NCBI GenBank assembly: GCA_016787785.1
Contig: JAEUTO010000006.1
Location: 1-64,000 of the forward strand
Direction of reading: 5' to 3'
Source: Bacteroidia bacterium
GTDB lineage: Bacteria > Bacteroidota > Bacteroidia > B-17B0 > Aurantibacillaceae
Length of the DNA: 64,000 nucleotides
A model generated the notes under the pieces. The model made no database searches. It was not told where the DNA came from and saw nothing but the letters and a program-made list of their open reading frames with translations. The translations under genes and the position numbers were made by a program. Shown here piece after piece: positions 1-8,248 of the stretch. Each line of letters opens with the position of its first letter. Position 1 is the stretch's first letter.

Positions 1-1497
1 ATCTGCTTTTTCTTTGGCGGATTTTTCTGCCAGTTCTTTTTCAGCTTTTGCTTTTGCAGCGGCCTCAGCGGCTGCTTTTTCTTTTGCAGCATTTTCTGCA
101 GCTATCTTATCCGCTGCTTCTTTCTCTGCCTTTGCTTTTGCAGCGGCTTCCGCATCTGCTTTTTCTTTGGCAGATTTTTCTGCCAGTTCTTTTTCAGCTT
201 TTGCTTTAGCCGCAGCTTCGGCTGCTAGTTTTTCTGCTGCTGCTTTCTCAGCAGCTTGTTTTTCTGCCGCTTGTTTATCGGCTAATTCTTTCTCTGCTTT
301 TGCTTTAGCCGCAGCCTCGGCTGCTAGTTTTTCTGCGGCTGCTTTCTCAGCAGCTAGTTTTTCTGCCGCTTGTTTTTCTGCTAATTCTTTCTCTGCTTTT
401 GCTTTAGCCGCAGCCTCGGCTGCTAGTTTTTCTGCAGCCGCTTTCTCCGCTGCTAATTTGGCTTCTTCTGCTGCCTTAGCTTTAGCGGCAGCTTCTGCAG
501 CTGCTTTTTCCTTTGCTGCATTTTCCGCTGCAAGCTTTTCAGCCGCAGCTTTTTCTTTCGCTGCGTTCTCGGCAGCAAGTTTTTCTGCTGCCGCTTTTTC
601 TGCCGCTGCTTTCTCGGCCGCTGCTTTTTCCTTTGCTGCATTTTCTGCTGCAAGTTTTTCTGCCGCTGCTTTTTCTGCTGCTAATTTATCTGCAGCAGCT
701 TTTTCTTTCGCTGCGTTCTCAGCCGCAAGTTTTTCTGCTGCTGCTTTTTCTGCAGCTAATTTATCGGCCGCTGCTTTTTCGGCTGCCGCTTTTGCAGCAG
801 CTTGTTTATCTGCTTCTGCTTTTTTATTAAGATCTTCTTCTTCTTTTATAATTTTTTGAATTAATTCCAAACGATCTTTTGGATATTTTTTTCCCGGCAA
901 CAGGGTAAGCGATTTTTCGTAGTTGGCTTTCGCGTTCGTCCAATCTTGTTTTGTAAAAGCAGCATCTCCGGCTGCAATAGCGGCATCGTATTTTTGGATC
1001 AGTGCTTTTTCTGCCTCTTTGATCCGAGCGAGTGCACCTAACATCTGTTCAGTATAACTCGCATCATCAGAAAAAGCCTTTTTTGAACCGTTGTAGGCGA
1101 TGTTTAATAAAGGTTGGTTTAGCGTAGAATAATCAATTCCCGGCAAAGGTTCAAACAACGTAAACGACTCGATATTAAGCGCTGATTTAAAATTCTTACT
1201 TGTTTTATCGGCCGGCACGTCCATTGTTGAAACAGCCACTTTTTTTGTACTTAGTCCGGGACTGCTCATAACAATTGTGTAAATGCCATTTGGCGGAATA
1301 TCTAATTTAAAACGACCACTTCCATCTGAAGTTGTCTCCGTAACAACGGTTGAGCCTTTTAAAAGTTTAATGCTGGCACCGCCCATGCCCTTGCCCTCTT
1401 TTTCTATTGTACTACTGAATACAAATACCCAGTCTTGAGAAAATATTTTTGTACAAAAAAGTAAAAAAACAAGCGTGATCTTAAAATAGTTCTTCAT
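1..1497 (-). CDS. Exported Ala/Lys/Glu-rich coiled-coil repeat protein, 3' end missing
   Basis: Reading the minus strand from ATG at 1497 gives an open frame that reaches position 1 without a stop, so the C-terminus lies outside the window. Residues 1-21 are a signal peptide ending in IFSQ. About residues 22-95 resemble a carboxypeptidase-regulatory-like or PEGA-type beta-sandwich (GGASIKLLKGS, then TSDGSGRFKLDIP). A helical segment follows with one TPR-like helix pair (AGDAAFTKQDWTNAKANYEK). From about residue 220 on, it is almost entirely Ala, Lys and Glu in short units such as AAAEKLAAENAAKEK, predicted to form a long coiled coil. The antisense strand is also open across the repeat, which follows from the repeat composition. 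Bacteroidota proteins of this build often end in a peptidoglycan-binding or further repeat domain, which cannot be checked here. Function unknown; probably periplasmic or envelope-spanning. Confidence 0.8.
   Translation of the reverse strand, partial: MKNYFKITLVFLLFCTKIFSQDWVFVFSSTIEKEGKGMGGASIKLLKGSTVVTETTSDGSGRFKLDIPPNGIYTIVMSSPGLSTKKVAVSTMDVPADKTSKNFKSALNIESFTLFEPLPGIDYSTLNQPLLNIAYNGSKKAFSDDASYTEQMLGALARIKEAEKALIQKYDAAIAAGDAAFTKQDWTNAKANYEKSLTLLPGKKYPKDRLELIQKIIKEEEDLNKKAEADKQAAAKAAAEKAAADKLAAEKAAAEKLAAENAAKEKAAADKLAAEKAAAEKLAAENAAKEKAAAEKAAAEKAAAEKLAAENAAKEKAAAEKLAAENAAKEKAAAEAAAKAKAAEEAKLAAEKAAAEKLAAEAAAKAKAEKELAEKQAAEKLAAEKAAAEKLAAEAAAKAKAEKELADKQAAEKQAAEKAAAEKLAAEAAAKAKAEKELAEKSAKEKADAEAAAKAKAEKEAADKIAAENAAKEKAAAEAAAKAKAEKELAEKSAKEKAD
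2..842. repeat. Imperfect tandem repeats encoding the coiled coil
   Basis: Three 99-bp units follow one another from about 182, 281 and 380 (33 codons each). A 153-bp spacing relates position 1 to 154. A 120-bp spacing relates about 500 to 620. All spacings are multiples of three, so the units expand and contract in frame. The repeats encode the Ala/Lys/Glu segment of the minus-strand gene. This is a likely site of length variation between strains. Confidence 0.8.
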
Positions 1498-1857
1498 CGT
1501 TTTTATAAGTGGATTTTAAAATTAAGCAAATTTGTATTTTATCACAAAATTAATTATCAATAGTTGTTTGAAACCAAAAGTCATTTTGGATGCCTTTGTT
1601 GTTTAGATGCAAAGCCGCTTTTCTTTCCATAAAAATGCGATATTTAAAGCACGCAAAAACACATAATTTGCTCCAAATTACACAGACGTAAGATTTAGTA
1701 AAATTTTGTTTTCGTTTAAAATTTGTGATGAAGCAATTTGATCTTAGTTTGTAACCAACATTAAATTGATTTAGAGTTTATAATGTGCTAAAGAATTAAA
1801 CTTTTGATAACCGATATAAATTAATTTTAACATATCTTTAGCAACTATTTAATTTAT
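1498..1857. other. Intergenic region between divergent genes, 360 bp
   Basis: The stretch is AT-rich and must hold the promoters of the minus-strand coiled-coil gene and the plus-strand tail-collar gene. A TATCTTTA element at 1833-1840 is a fair match to the Bacteroidota -7 box (TAnnTTTG), 17 bases before the plus-strand ATG, but the nearest TTTG (1803-1806) is 26 bases away, too far for the usual -33 spacing. I see no convincing coding frame, RNA gene or strong hairpin. Confidence 0.5.
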
Positions 1858-3948
1858 ATGAAAACCTTTCTATTTGCTCTTTTATTAAGTCTGGCGTCAT
1901 TTTCTGTTTTTTCACAAAACGTAGGTATCGGTAATAATAACCCACAGTCAAAATTACATGTTACCGGGGCAATAAGGTCTGATACGTTAATTTACACCGG
2001 CCCAACCGTTAGAAACTTATTTGCCGCTCCAAATGGGCGCATATACGATAGCCTTGTTGTTACTGCTGCAGATTGGCTTATTAACGGCAATGCAAATATT
2101 GGTGCAACTAATTTTTTGGGAACAACAAATGCCAATGACCTTATCTTTAAAACCAATAACATTGAAGCGGCGCGTTTTACAGCGGCCAGCAGATTTGGAA
2201 TTGGAACAGCCGCTCCAAATATTTCTGCATTGGTAGAAATGGTTTCTACTACAGGAGGTTTGCTGATTCCCAGAATGACTACTGCCCAACGCACCGCTAT
2301 TGCAACGCCAGCAAATGGCTTATTAGTTTACGATATTACAGTTAACTGCCTGTTTTTTTATAATACAGCTTTAACTGCATGGCAATCACTTTGCGCACCA
2401 CCTTTACCACCGGGAACCAATGATGTAAGTGGAACTTATCCTGCTTTAACAGTGATAGGTTTACAAACAACACCGGTTGCTGCTGTTACGCCAACTACAG
2501 GGCAAATTTTACAATTTAATGGTACAAGTTGGACCCCAACAAATGGAACTTTTTGGAACCTGTTGGGTAATGCCGGCACACTTCCTGCAACTAATTTTTT
2601 AGGCACTACCGATAACGTTGCGTTGGTATTTAGAACAAATAATATTGAACAGGCACGATTTGAAAATTCAGGTTTGTTTCATAACATGCAAGGCACTTTT
2701 GTAAACACTATTGGCTCTGACGCGCAAGGTATAAATAGCAACGCGGGTGGTGGCGCTTCTCTATCATGGCGACTTAATAATGGCGGCTATGCCGGTACTT
2801 TTTTCAACTCAAGCGTTTTGCCAAATGCCGGTGGCTTAGCAGTAAAGATATTAGCTACTAATGCGAGTAATACGATACTGGATGTTTCAACAGGAGTGCA
2901 GGGAACGGCTGGTTTGCCGGTGCTTGCTGCCAAAGGAAATGGATTTGTGGGCGTTGGTACTAACAACCCTCGCGGAAAATTTGATGTTTTAAATGGTGAT
3001 GCTTATGTAGCTGATAATGTTTTTGCTGCCAGTAATTTCGGGGTTGGACGTTCTGCCACAATTATTTTTGCAGATAACCTAAAACCTTATACTGATAATA
3101 GTTTAAGGATCTATGATAATAATTCTAACTCTCATATTACACTTGACGCGAATGTGACTGGAGTGATACAATTTTACACGCCAGCAGGTAGTGCACCGGC
3201 CGCATTAGAAAATGTTGCCACCACAGGTGTTTTAGCAATTAATCCTTACGGTGGATTTGTTGGCGTTGGTACAACTGCCCCGCAGGCATATTTAGATGTA
3301 GTAAGCACTGCAAATGGCTTTGCAATGCCTCGCATGACAAGCGCACAAAGAAAAGCGATTGTTGCACCGGTGGCCGGCGTGCAGGTTTACGATACCAATC
3401 TATTAGGTTTTTATTATTGGGATGGCACTAAATGGGATTGTGCGAATAATCCAGCCGGAACAGTTCAATACTTTGCTAATACCACCGCACCAAATGGCTA
3501 TTTAGAATGCAATGGCGCGGCTGTAAACAGAACAACTTACGCGGAGTTATTTGCAGCTATTGGCATAACATACGGCCCAGGTAATGGTACTACAACCTTT
3601 AATTTACCTGATCTGAGAGGAGAGTTTGTTAGAGGTTTTGATAATGGTAAGGGATCTGATCCTGGACGTGTTATTGGAACATGGCAAAGCCCATCTCCAT
3701 TAGTTCATGATGACACCGCGGGTGCGGCAGCGCAGGATACGGATTTTTCAATGGACAATGCTGCTACCACACTATCTGACGCTTGGCCTACAGCAACTGT
3801 TGGCTCTATTCCTAACGCTTATTGGGGGCGCGGTAATTCGGCGTCACCGGTAGGAAACTGGGTGGTCTATGCTGGTCCAACAGCTCAGGGCATGATCAGC
3901 GCCGCCAGACCAAGAAACGTTGCTTTAATGCCATGCATTAAGTATTAA
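1858..3948 (+). CDS. Sec-exported protein with C-terminal phage tail-collar domain
   Basis: A 696-residue protein with a clear signal peptide (residues 1-20, ending SVFSQ). The N-terminal region starts with NVGIGNNNPQSKLHVTG, a motif seen at the start of many Bacteroidota surface and tail-fibre-like proteins. A segment of type PRMTTAQRTAIATPANGLLVYD appears twice (about residues 137-160 and 483-510). The last ~170 residues match the tail-collar fold: GTVQYFANTTAPNGYLECNG, then TFNLPDLRGEFVRGFDNG, ending in RPRNVALMPCIKY. There is no T9SS sorting domain. The next gene starts 19 bases downstream and is probably co-transcribed. No phage genes lie nearby, so this is more likely a host surface adhesin-like protein than a prophage remnant. 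The function itself is inferred. Confidence 0.75.
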   Translation: MKTFLFALLLSLASFSVFSQNVGIGNNNPQSKLHVTGAIRSDTLIYTGPTVRNLFAAPNGRIYDSLVVTAADWLINGNANIGATNFLGTTNANDLIFKTNNIEAARFTAASRFGIGTAAPNISALVEMVSTTGGLLIPRMTTAQRTAIATPANGLLVYDITVNCLFFYNTALTAWQSLCAPPLPPGTNDVSGTYPALTVIGLQTTPVAAVTPTTGQILQFNGTSWTPTNGTFWNLLGNAGTLPATNFLGTTDNVALVFRTNNIEQARFENSGLFHNMQGTFVNTIGSDAQGINSNAGGGASLSWRLNNGGYAGTFFNSSVLPNAGGLAVKILATNASNTILDVSTGVQGTAGLPVLAAKGNGFVGVGTNNPRGKFDVLNGDAYVADNVFAASNFGVGRSATIIFADNLKPYTDNSLRIYDNNSNSHITLDANVTGVIQFYTPAGSAPAALENVATTGVLAINPYGGFVGVGTTAPQAYLDVVSTANGFAMPRMTSAQRKAIVAPVAGVQVYDTNLLGFYYWDGTKWDCANNPAGTVQYFANTTAPNGYLECNGAAVNRTTYAELFAAIGITYGPGNGTTTFNLPDLRGEFVRGFDNGKGSDPGRVIGTWQSPSPLVHDDTAGAAAQDTDFSMDNAATTLSDAWPTATVGSIPNAYWGRGNSASPVGNWVVYAGPTAQGMISAARPRNVALMPCIKY

Positions 3949-3967
3949 AACATGTGAATTCAATTAA

Positions 3968-6250
3968 GTGAAGATCTTATTTAAAATATTATTGCTCTCT
4001 GTTATTTCGATTAATTTATCGTCTCAAAACGAATTTTTTAATAGTGGCAGTTCCATTGCTGTACAAAGCGGTGGTTTAATTTTTGTTCAGGGCGAAGTGA
4101 TAAACACGGATAATGGGGTAAATATTGGTACCATAAATAATTCCGGTACGATTGCACTATCTGGCGACTGGACAAATAACTCCATATCACCCGCACTTAC
4201 TGCCACCGCCGGACTTGTTGAATTAAACGGAGCATTGCAGTTAATTACAGGAACAACTACAACTACATTTAATAATTTAACCTTGCTAGGTACTAATATA
4301 AAACGCTTAAATATTAACACAGTTGTTGGCGGCACCACAGGCGTTTTAAATCTAACCGCAAGAACATTAGATCTTAACAGCAATACTTTATTTGTTACTA
4401 ACGCTTTGCAATCTGCCATAATAAGAACAACGGGTTATATTTTAAGTGAAACTCCGGCTGTTCCCGGATACGGAACAATACAATGGAATCTGGGAAATAA
4501 TACAGGTAACTACGAATTTCCTTTTGGTACAGCAACAGCATCTTACATTCCTTTTTATTATAATATATCATCTGCCGGAACGCAAACTGGCGCAGGCAGT
4601 ATAAGTGCTTCAACCTATCCAACAATTACAAGCGTTGCTGTTAATAACCGACCACTTCCCACGGGCGTTGCAGATCTAATTAATAATTGTGGTACCGAAC
4701 ATGCTATAAAAATGTTAGATCGTTTTTGGGTTATAAATGCTAATAATTATAGCACATTACCAACTGTTACAAAAAAAATAACGTACGTGGACGATGAATG
4801 GAACACAAATGCGTCCAGCACCAACTTAATAACAGAGCCGCTACTAAATACCTGGTATTACTCAACAACCGGTTGGACACCGATAACAAGCATCAATAAT
4901 TCAATATTGAATGAACAAACTGTTACTACCAATACCAACTATGGCGTGTTTACTTTGGGCGAATACAGGCAATTAAACATTGGTCTTTTAAATATAGACA
5001 GCGTAAAGTGTTTTGGGCAAAGCAATGGTGTTATTCAGTTTTCTGCTACACCAGGATACGGGGTTAATTCATACAGCTGGAATTCTTTAGTATCTACCGA
5101 CACAATAAAAACGAATTTAATTGCAGGAACATATACCATTATTGCAACGGATATTATGGGCTGCTCTGATACCCTAAATGATATAAATGTTTTTGAACCC
5201 ACTATCTTAACGCATAGTTTAACTGCAAATGATTATTCATTTTGCAGAAACCAAACGTTACAACTTAATGCAAATTATGCTGGAGGCACCAAACCCTATA
5301 CCTTAAATTGGAGCACGGGAATTACCAATACTAATTTATTAAATAGCTCTTCAGCCATTGTATTAACGCCAACCAACAGCGGACAATACAGCACCTTGTT
5401 GACTGATAAGAATAATTGTTTGATTCATGACACCATAAGTATTAATGTTAACCAATTACCTGTTGTAAATTTTACTTCAGCTATTACATCAGGTTGTCAA
5501 CCGCTTTTGGTAAACTTTTTAAATATTTCAGGTAATAATCCAAATATCAGTTTTTATCAATGGGATTTTAATAATGGAAACTCATCTAATTCAGCCTCTC
5601 CCACTATTGTTTTTAATGATCCGGGAACGTTTAGTATTTCGTTAATTGCCACATCAGATAGTGGTTGTGTAAATTCAAATACAAAAAATAGTTACATAAC
5701 TGTTTACCCAAAACCTAAAGCCGATTTTATTTACTCATCTATAATTGATTTAGATATCATGAATCCTAAGATCGAATTTCAAAACTCTTCTTCAGGTAAC
5801 TATTCTTCTTCAGTTTGGAATTTCGGCGATGGAAGTTATACCACTCAAACGCATCCAGCGCATACATTCTATGATGTTGGTTACTTTAATGTAACGCTTA
5901 TAGTATCTAATATTTATACCTGTGTTGATTCTGTTACCAAGCAAATTGAGATTAAGGATATACCAACCATTTTTGTTCCAAACGCATTTACACCTAAAAA
6001 CGCAGATGGTTTAAACGATGTGTTTAAAGTAAAAGGTATTAACTTCAATGAATTTAGTATGCTTATTTTTGATAGGTGGGGAGAAAAAATTTATGAAACA
6101 AATGATCCTACTCAAGGCTGGGATGGAACCTACAAAGGACAAGAATGTAAGATGGACGCCTATATTTATAAGATCTCATATAAATTTCTTTATGGAAGTC
6201 AACGTGGTTTAGCTAAAACACTTGTTGGACATGTTACACTCTTAAACTAA
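3968..6250 (+). CDS. T9SS type B sorted surface protein with PKD domains
   Basis: A 760-residue secreted protein starting at GTG 3968; no ATG fits between the upstream stop and the signal peptide (MKILFKILLLSVISINLSSQ). The N-terminal third is beta-rich and repetitive. Around residue 340 there is a SprB-like segment (IDSVKCFGQSNGVIQFSAT). Two PKD-type domains lie at roughly residues 500-580 and 585-660, with the signature YQWDFNNG and VWNFGDGSYTTQ. The last ~85 residues are a gliding-motility-associated C-terminal domain (FVPNAFTPKNADGLNDVFKV, then DRWGEKIYE and GWDGTYKG), the type B signal for export by the type IX system. The close spacing to the tail-collar gene suggests one transcript and a shared surface role. 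The ligand is unknown. Confidence 0.85.
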   Translation: MKILFKILLLSVISINLSSQNEFFNSGSSIAVQSGGLIFVQGEVINTDNGVNIGTINNSGTIALSGDWTNNSISPALTATAGLVELNGALQLITGTTTTTFNNLTLLGTNIKRLNINTVVGGTTGVLNLTARTLDLNSNTLFVTNALQSAIIRTTGYILSETPAVPGYGTIQWNLGNNTGNYEFPFGTATASYIPFYYNISSAGTQTGAGSISASTYPTITSVAVNNRPLPTGVADLINNCGTEHAIKMLDRFWVINANNYSTLPTVTKKITYVDDEWNTNASSTNLITEPLLNTWYYSTTGWTPITSINNSILNEQTVTTNTNYGVFTLGEYRQLNIGLLNIDSVKCFGQSNGVIQFSATPGYGVNSYSWNSLVSTDTIKTNLIAGTYTIIATDIMGCSDTLNDINVFEPTILTHSLTANDYSFCRNQTLQLNANYAGGTKPYTLNWSTGITNTNLLNSSSAIVLTPTNSGQYSTLLTDKNNCLIHDTISINVNQLPVVNFTSAITSGCQPLLVNFLNISGNNPNISFYQWDFNNGNSSNSASPTIVFNDPGTFSISLIATSDSGCVNSNTKNSYITVYPKPKADFIYSSIIDLDIMNPKIEFQNSSSGNYSSSVWNFGDGSYTTQTHPAHTFYDVGYFNVTLIVSNIYTCVDSVTKQIEIKDIPTIFVPNAFTPKNADGLNDVFKVKGINFNEFSMLIFDRWGEKIYETNDPTQGWDGTYKGQECKMDAYIYKISYKFLYGSQRGLAKTLVGHVTLLN

Positions 6251-6323
6251 TAGCGAATAACAAGCATTCAGCAATGTTGCATGATCTTAGGTCTGGTATA
6301 TGTTTTCGGTAAACAAAAACAGG

Positions 6324-6506
6324 TCATTTCTTAAAGATCCAATACAGTATTGCTATAACAATAACAATGGCCAACCCCATAAATATCCTATTAGGGTTTG
6401 TTTTGGGTTTCGAAATATTTGAAGTTTGTTTTTCAAGACCTAAGATATCTTTTTCTACAAAAATCTTTTCAGGCTTTTCTTTTTTGTTATTTTCTTTTAG
6501 ATCCAT
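6324..6506 (-). CDS. Small tail-anchored membrane protein, unknown function
   Basis: A 60-residue frame with ATG at 6506. The first ~40 residues are strongly charged (Lys/Glu, Asn rich) and the last ~18 form one hydrophobic helix ending in FKK, so the shape is a C-tail-anchored protein with its charged part in the cytoplasm. A TAACTTTA element about 28 bases upstream is a weak -7 box match. It lies alone, convergent with the upstream T9SS gene and divergent from the next small gene. I do not recognise a family. The coding call rests on composition and the sensible topology. Confidence 0.5.
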   Translation of the reverse strand: MDLKENNKKEKPEKIFVEKDILGLEKQTSNISKPKTNPNRIFMGLAIVIVIAILYWIFKK

Positions 6507-6589
6507 TTTTTATCGCCCTCGTCATATAATTACTTAAAGTTATAACCATTCAACCTTAACTTAGTTTAAACTTTTTTCTTCGTTTTTTG

Positions 6590-6609
6590 TTATGTTAATA
6601 GGAACATAA
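6590..6609. promoter_or_regulatory. Inverted repeat upstream of small gene
   Basis: TTATGTT (6590-6596) and AACATAA (6603-6609) are perfect 7-base arms separated by 6 bases. It ends 11 bases before the ATG at 6621, where a transcription start or operator would be expected. It may be an operator or chance in AT-rich sequence. Confidence 0.25.
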
Positions 6610-6620
6610 AAAAATAAAAA

Positions 6621-6842
6621 ATGACTAGGTTAAAAAAAGGGGATAGTGTTAAGTGGCTTTCTGTAGATAAAGAAGAATATAAAATTGTGGCTACAAAAGA
6701 AGAACCGCACATAACCGAAAATGGAGAGAAGATTGAGGTACTAGAAGGGAATGATTTTATAATCGCAAAAAAACACAAAGAAGATGGCGCATTTGGCGCC
6801 TTTCAACATGTGCCTATGCAGCATCTTGAGTTTATAATATAG
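6621..6842 (+). CDS. Small basic-acidic protein, possible SH3/Tudor-like fold
   Basis: A 73-residue soluble protein. It opens with MTRLKKGDSVKWLSVDKEEYKIV, the kind of beta-strand start (KKGDxVKW) found in small SH3- or Tudor-like barrels. The second half is charged and ends in MQHLEFII. A strong factor-independent terminator begins 8 bases after the stop codon, which supports a real transcription unit. It is divergent from the small membrane-protein gene at 6506. No enzyme motif is visible and I cannot name the family. The fold guess is inference. Confidence 0.6.
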   Translation: MTRLKKGDSVKWLSVDKEEYKIVATKEEPHITENGEKIEVLEGNDFIIAKKHKEDGAFGAFQHVPMQHLEFII

Positions 6843-6850
6843 ATCTATAA

Positions 6851-6890
6851 AAAAAGCCCATTCACAACACGAATGGGCTTTTTGGTTTTT
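6851..6890. terminator. Bidirectional intrinsic terminator
   Basis: AAAAAGCCCATTC (6851-6863) pairs perfectly with GAATGGGCTTTTT (6871-6883) around a 7-base loop. Read forward it ends in a T-run after the small gene. Read in reverse it also ends in a T-run just past the 3' end of tRNA-Arg. It therefore can stop transcription from both converging units. Confidence 0.9.
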
Positions 6891-6895
6891 GAACG

Positions 6896-6969
6896 TGGTC
6901 ATGTAGGGAGTCGAACCCCAAACCTCCTCATCCGTAGTGAGGTGCTCTATCCAGTTGAGCTACATAACC
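6896..6969 (-). tRNA. tRNA-Arg (anticodon ACG)
   Basis: A 74-base cloverleaf read on the minus strand. The acceptor stem GGTTATG pairs with CATGACC with one G-U. The D arm is GCTC/GAGC. The anticodon stem CCTCA/TGAGG encloses loop CTACGGA, anticodon ACG, which after A-to-I editing reads CGU, CGC and CGA arginine codons. The T arm TGGGG/CCCTA encloses TTCGACT. The discriminator base is A. The CCA end is not encoded in the DNA, as is usual in Bacteroidota. Confidence 0.95.
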
Positions 6970-6982
6970 CTAAATTCGTCTG

Positions 6983-7014
6983 CAAAAATATACATTTTTT
7001 TAATACCTTGCAAA
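6983..7014 (-). promoter_or_regulatory. Promoter of tRNA-Arg
   Basis: On the minus strand TTTG (7014-7011) is followed after 20 bases by TATTTTTG (6990-6983). This is a full match to the Bacteroidota sigma-factor consensus TTTG-N(17-23)-TAnnTTTG. It ends 13 bases before the first base of the mature tRNA. The -33 box lies 19 bases before the dapD start, so the tRNA and dapD control regions overlap. Confidence 0.7.
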
Positions 7015-7033
7015 GGATTTATTTAAAAGACCT

Positions 7034-7843
7034 ATGCAAAACATAATCGAAGCCGCATGGCTGAATAGAGAGTTATTAAAGGAAAAAACAACTTTAAGTG
7101 CTATTAATGAAGTAATTGAATTATTAGATAAAGGAGCCCTGCGCGTTGCAGAGCCATTAAAGGATGGTAACTGGCAGGTGAACGACTGGGTTAAAAAGGC
7201 CGTGATCATGTATTTTCCTACCCGCAAAATGGCTACCATTGAAGTGGGTCCGTTCGAGTTTCATGATAAAATGTCTTTAAAAACAAACTATGCGCAATTA
7301 GGGGTACGTGTTGTGCCACCTGCGGTTGCCCGCTACGGCTCATTTTTGGCAAGTGGTGTGATTATGATGCCGAGTTATGTAAACATTGGCGCTTATGTTG
7401 ATAGTGGTACCATGGTTGATACCTGGGCAACAGTAGGTAGTTGCGCGCAGATTGGAAAAGATGTTCATTTAAGCGGCGGCGTTGGTATTGGGGGTGTATT
7501 AGAGCCTGTGCAGGCTGCGCCGGTTATTATAGAGGATAATTGTTTTTTGGGTTCGCGCAGTATTGTAGTTGAGGGGGTAAGAGTAGGTAAGGAAGCGGTT
7601 TTGGGAGCTAATGTAGTGCTTACAATGTCTACAAAAATAATTGATGTTACCGGAAATAAACCGGTTGAAACAAAAGGGTACGTGCCCGAAAGAAGTGTTG
7701 TTATTCCAGGAAGTTATACGAAATCTTTTCCTGCAGGTGATTACCAGGTACCCTGCGCTTTAATAATTGGTAAACGTAAAGAAAGCACTGATCTTAAAAC
7801 TTCTTTGAACGATGCTTTGCGCGAAAATAATGTAGCAGTATGA
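7034..7843 (+). CDS. dapD: 2,3,4,5-tetrahydropyridine-2,6-dicarboxylate N-succinyltransferase
   Basis: DapD transfers succinyl from succinyl-CoA to tetrahydrodipicolinate in the lysine and meso-diaminopimelate pathway, supplying peptidoglycan. The 269-residue length fits the family (about 270). The N-terminal helical domain is followed from about residue 95 by the left-handed beta-helix of hexapeptide repeats, with the family motifs MMPSYVNIGAYVDSGTMVDT and CAQIGKDVHLSGGVGIGGVLEP. The C-terminus (PCALIIGKRKESTD) is typical. The start at ATG 7034 is 19 bases from the divergent tRNA promoter. The stop overlaps the next gene by four bases (ATGA), so the two are translated in tandem. Confidence 0.97.
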   Translation: MQNIIEAAWLNRELLKEKTTLSAINEVIELLDKGALRVAEPLKDGNWQVNDWVKKAVIMYFPTRKMATIEVGPFEFHDKMSLKTNYAQLGVRVVPPAVARYGSFLASGVIMMPSYVNIGAYVDSGTMVDTWATVGSCAQIGKDVHLSGGVGIGGVLEPVQAAPVIIEDNCFLGSRSIVVEGVRVGKEAVLGANVVLTMSTKIIDVTGNKPVETKGYVPERSVVIPGSYTKSFPAGDYQVPCALIIGKRKESTDLKTSLNDALRENNVAV

Positions 7844-8229
7844 TGGTAACACTTTTAGTAATATTTGTTGTACATTTTTTAGCAGATTTTGTTTTTCAGT
7901 CTTCTAAAATGGCAACAGGTAAAAGTAAAAGTTTAAAATGGTTAAGCATTCATGTGCTCACTTATTCCCTTGTTTCGCTTATCACTTTCCTATTTCTCTT
8001 TATCAATTATGGCGAACTTTCTTTTGCTTTATGTTGGTGGATCATCAACGTGTTATTGCATTTTATTGTTGATTTTTTTACTTCAAAAATTACTTCAAGG
8101 TTTTGGGAAGAGAAAAATATGCGTTTCTTTTTTGTTATGATTGGCTTTGATCAGCTTATTCATAATATGTGTTTAATAAGCACTTTTTTTTGGTTAAAGG
8201 ATGCGGTGTTATTGTGTGGTAATGCTTGA
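7840..8229 (+). CDS. DUF3307-like integral membrane protein
   Basis: A 129-residue protein with about four hydrophobic helices. Conserved-looking polar and aromatic positions fit the DUF3307 family: HFLADFVFQSSKMATGKSKS near the N-terminus, INVLLHFIVDFFTSK in the middle and GFDQLIHNMCL near the end. Histidine and aspartate residues sit inside or at the edge of the helices, which hints at a catalytic or metal-linked role, but none is known. Start codons at 7840 and 7843 are both possible; the first overlaps the dapD stop by four bases, implying translational coupling. Why it is coupled to dapD is unclear. Confidence 0.75.
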   Translation: MMVTLLVIFVVHFLADFVFQSSKMATGKSKSLKWLSIHVLTYSLVSLITFLFLFINYGELSFALCWWIINVLLHFIVDFFTSKITSRFWEEKNMRFFFVMIGFDQLIHNMCLISTFFWLKDAVLLCGNA

Positions 8230-8248
8230 ACGATGCCTTGATCAATGA

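Noticed and set aside
1-842. CRISPR array
   Set aside because: The repeats are coding, in frame, imperfect and without unique spacers.
14-859. Long plus-strand open frame of 281 codons, Ala/Ser/Phe-rich
   Set aside because: It is antisense to the repeat region of the exported coiled-coil gene. Its composition follows from reading AAA/GCA/GAA repeats in reverse, and it has no protein-like start or domain.
1992-2294. Overlapping open frames within the tail-collar gene on both strands
   Set aside because: They lie inside a clearly coding gene, have no start signals and show no recognisable protein character.
1858-3948. Prophage remnant because of the tail-collar domain
   Set aside because: The protein has a signal peptide and no integrase, capsid, terminase or lysis genes are near it.
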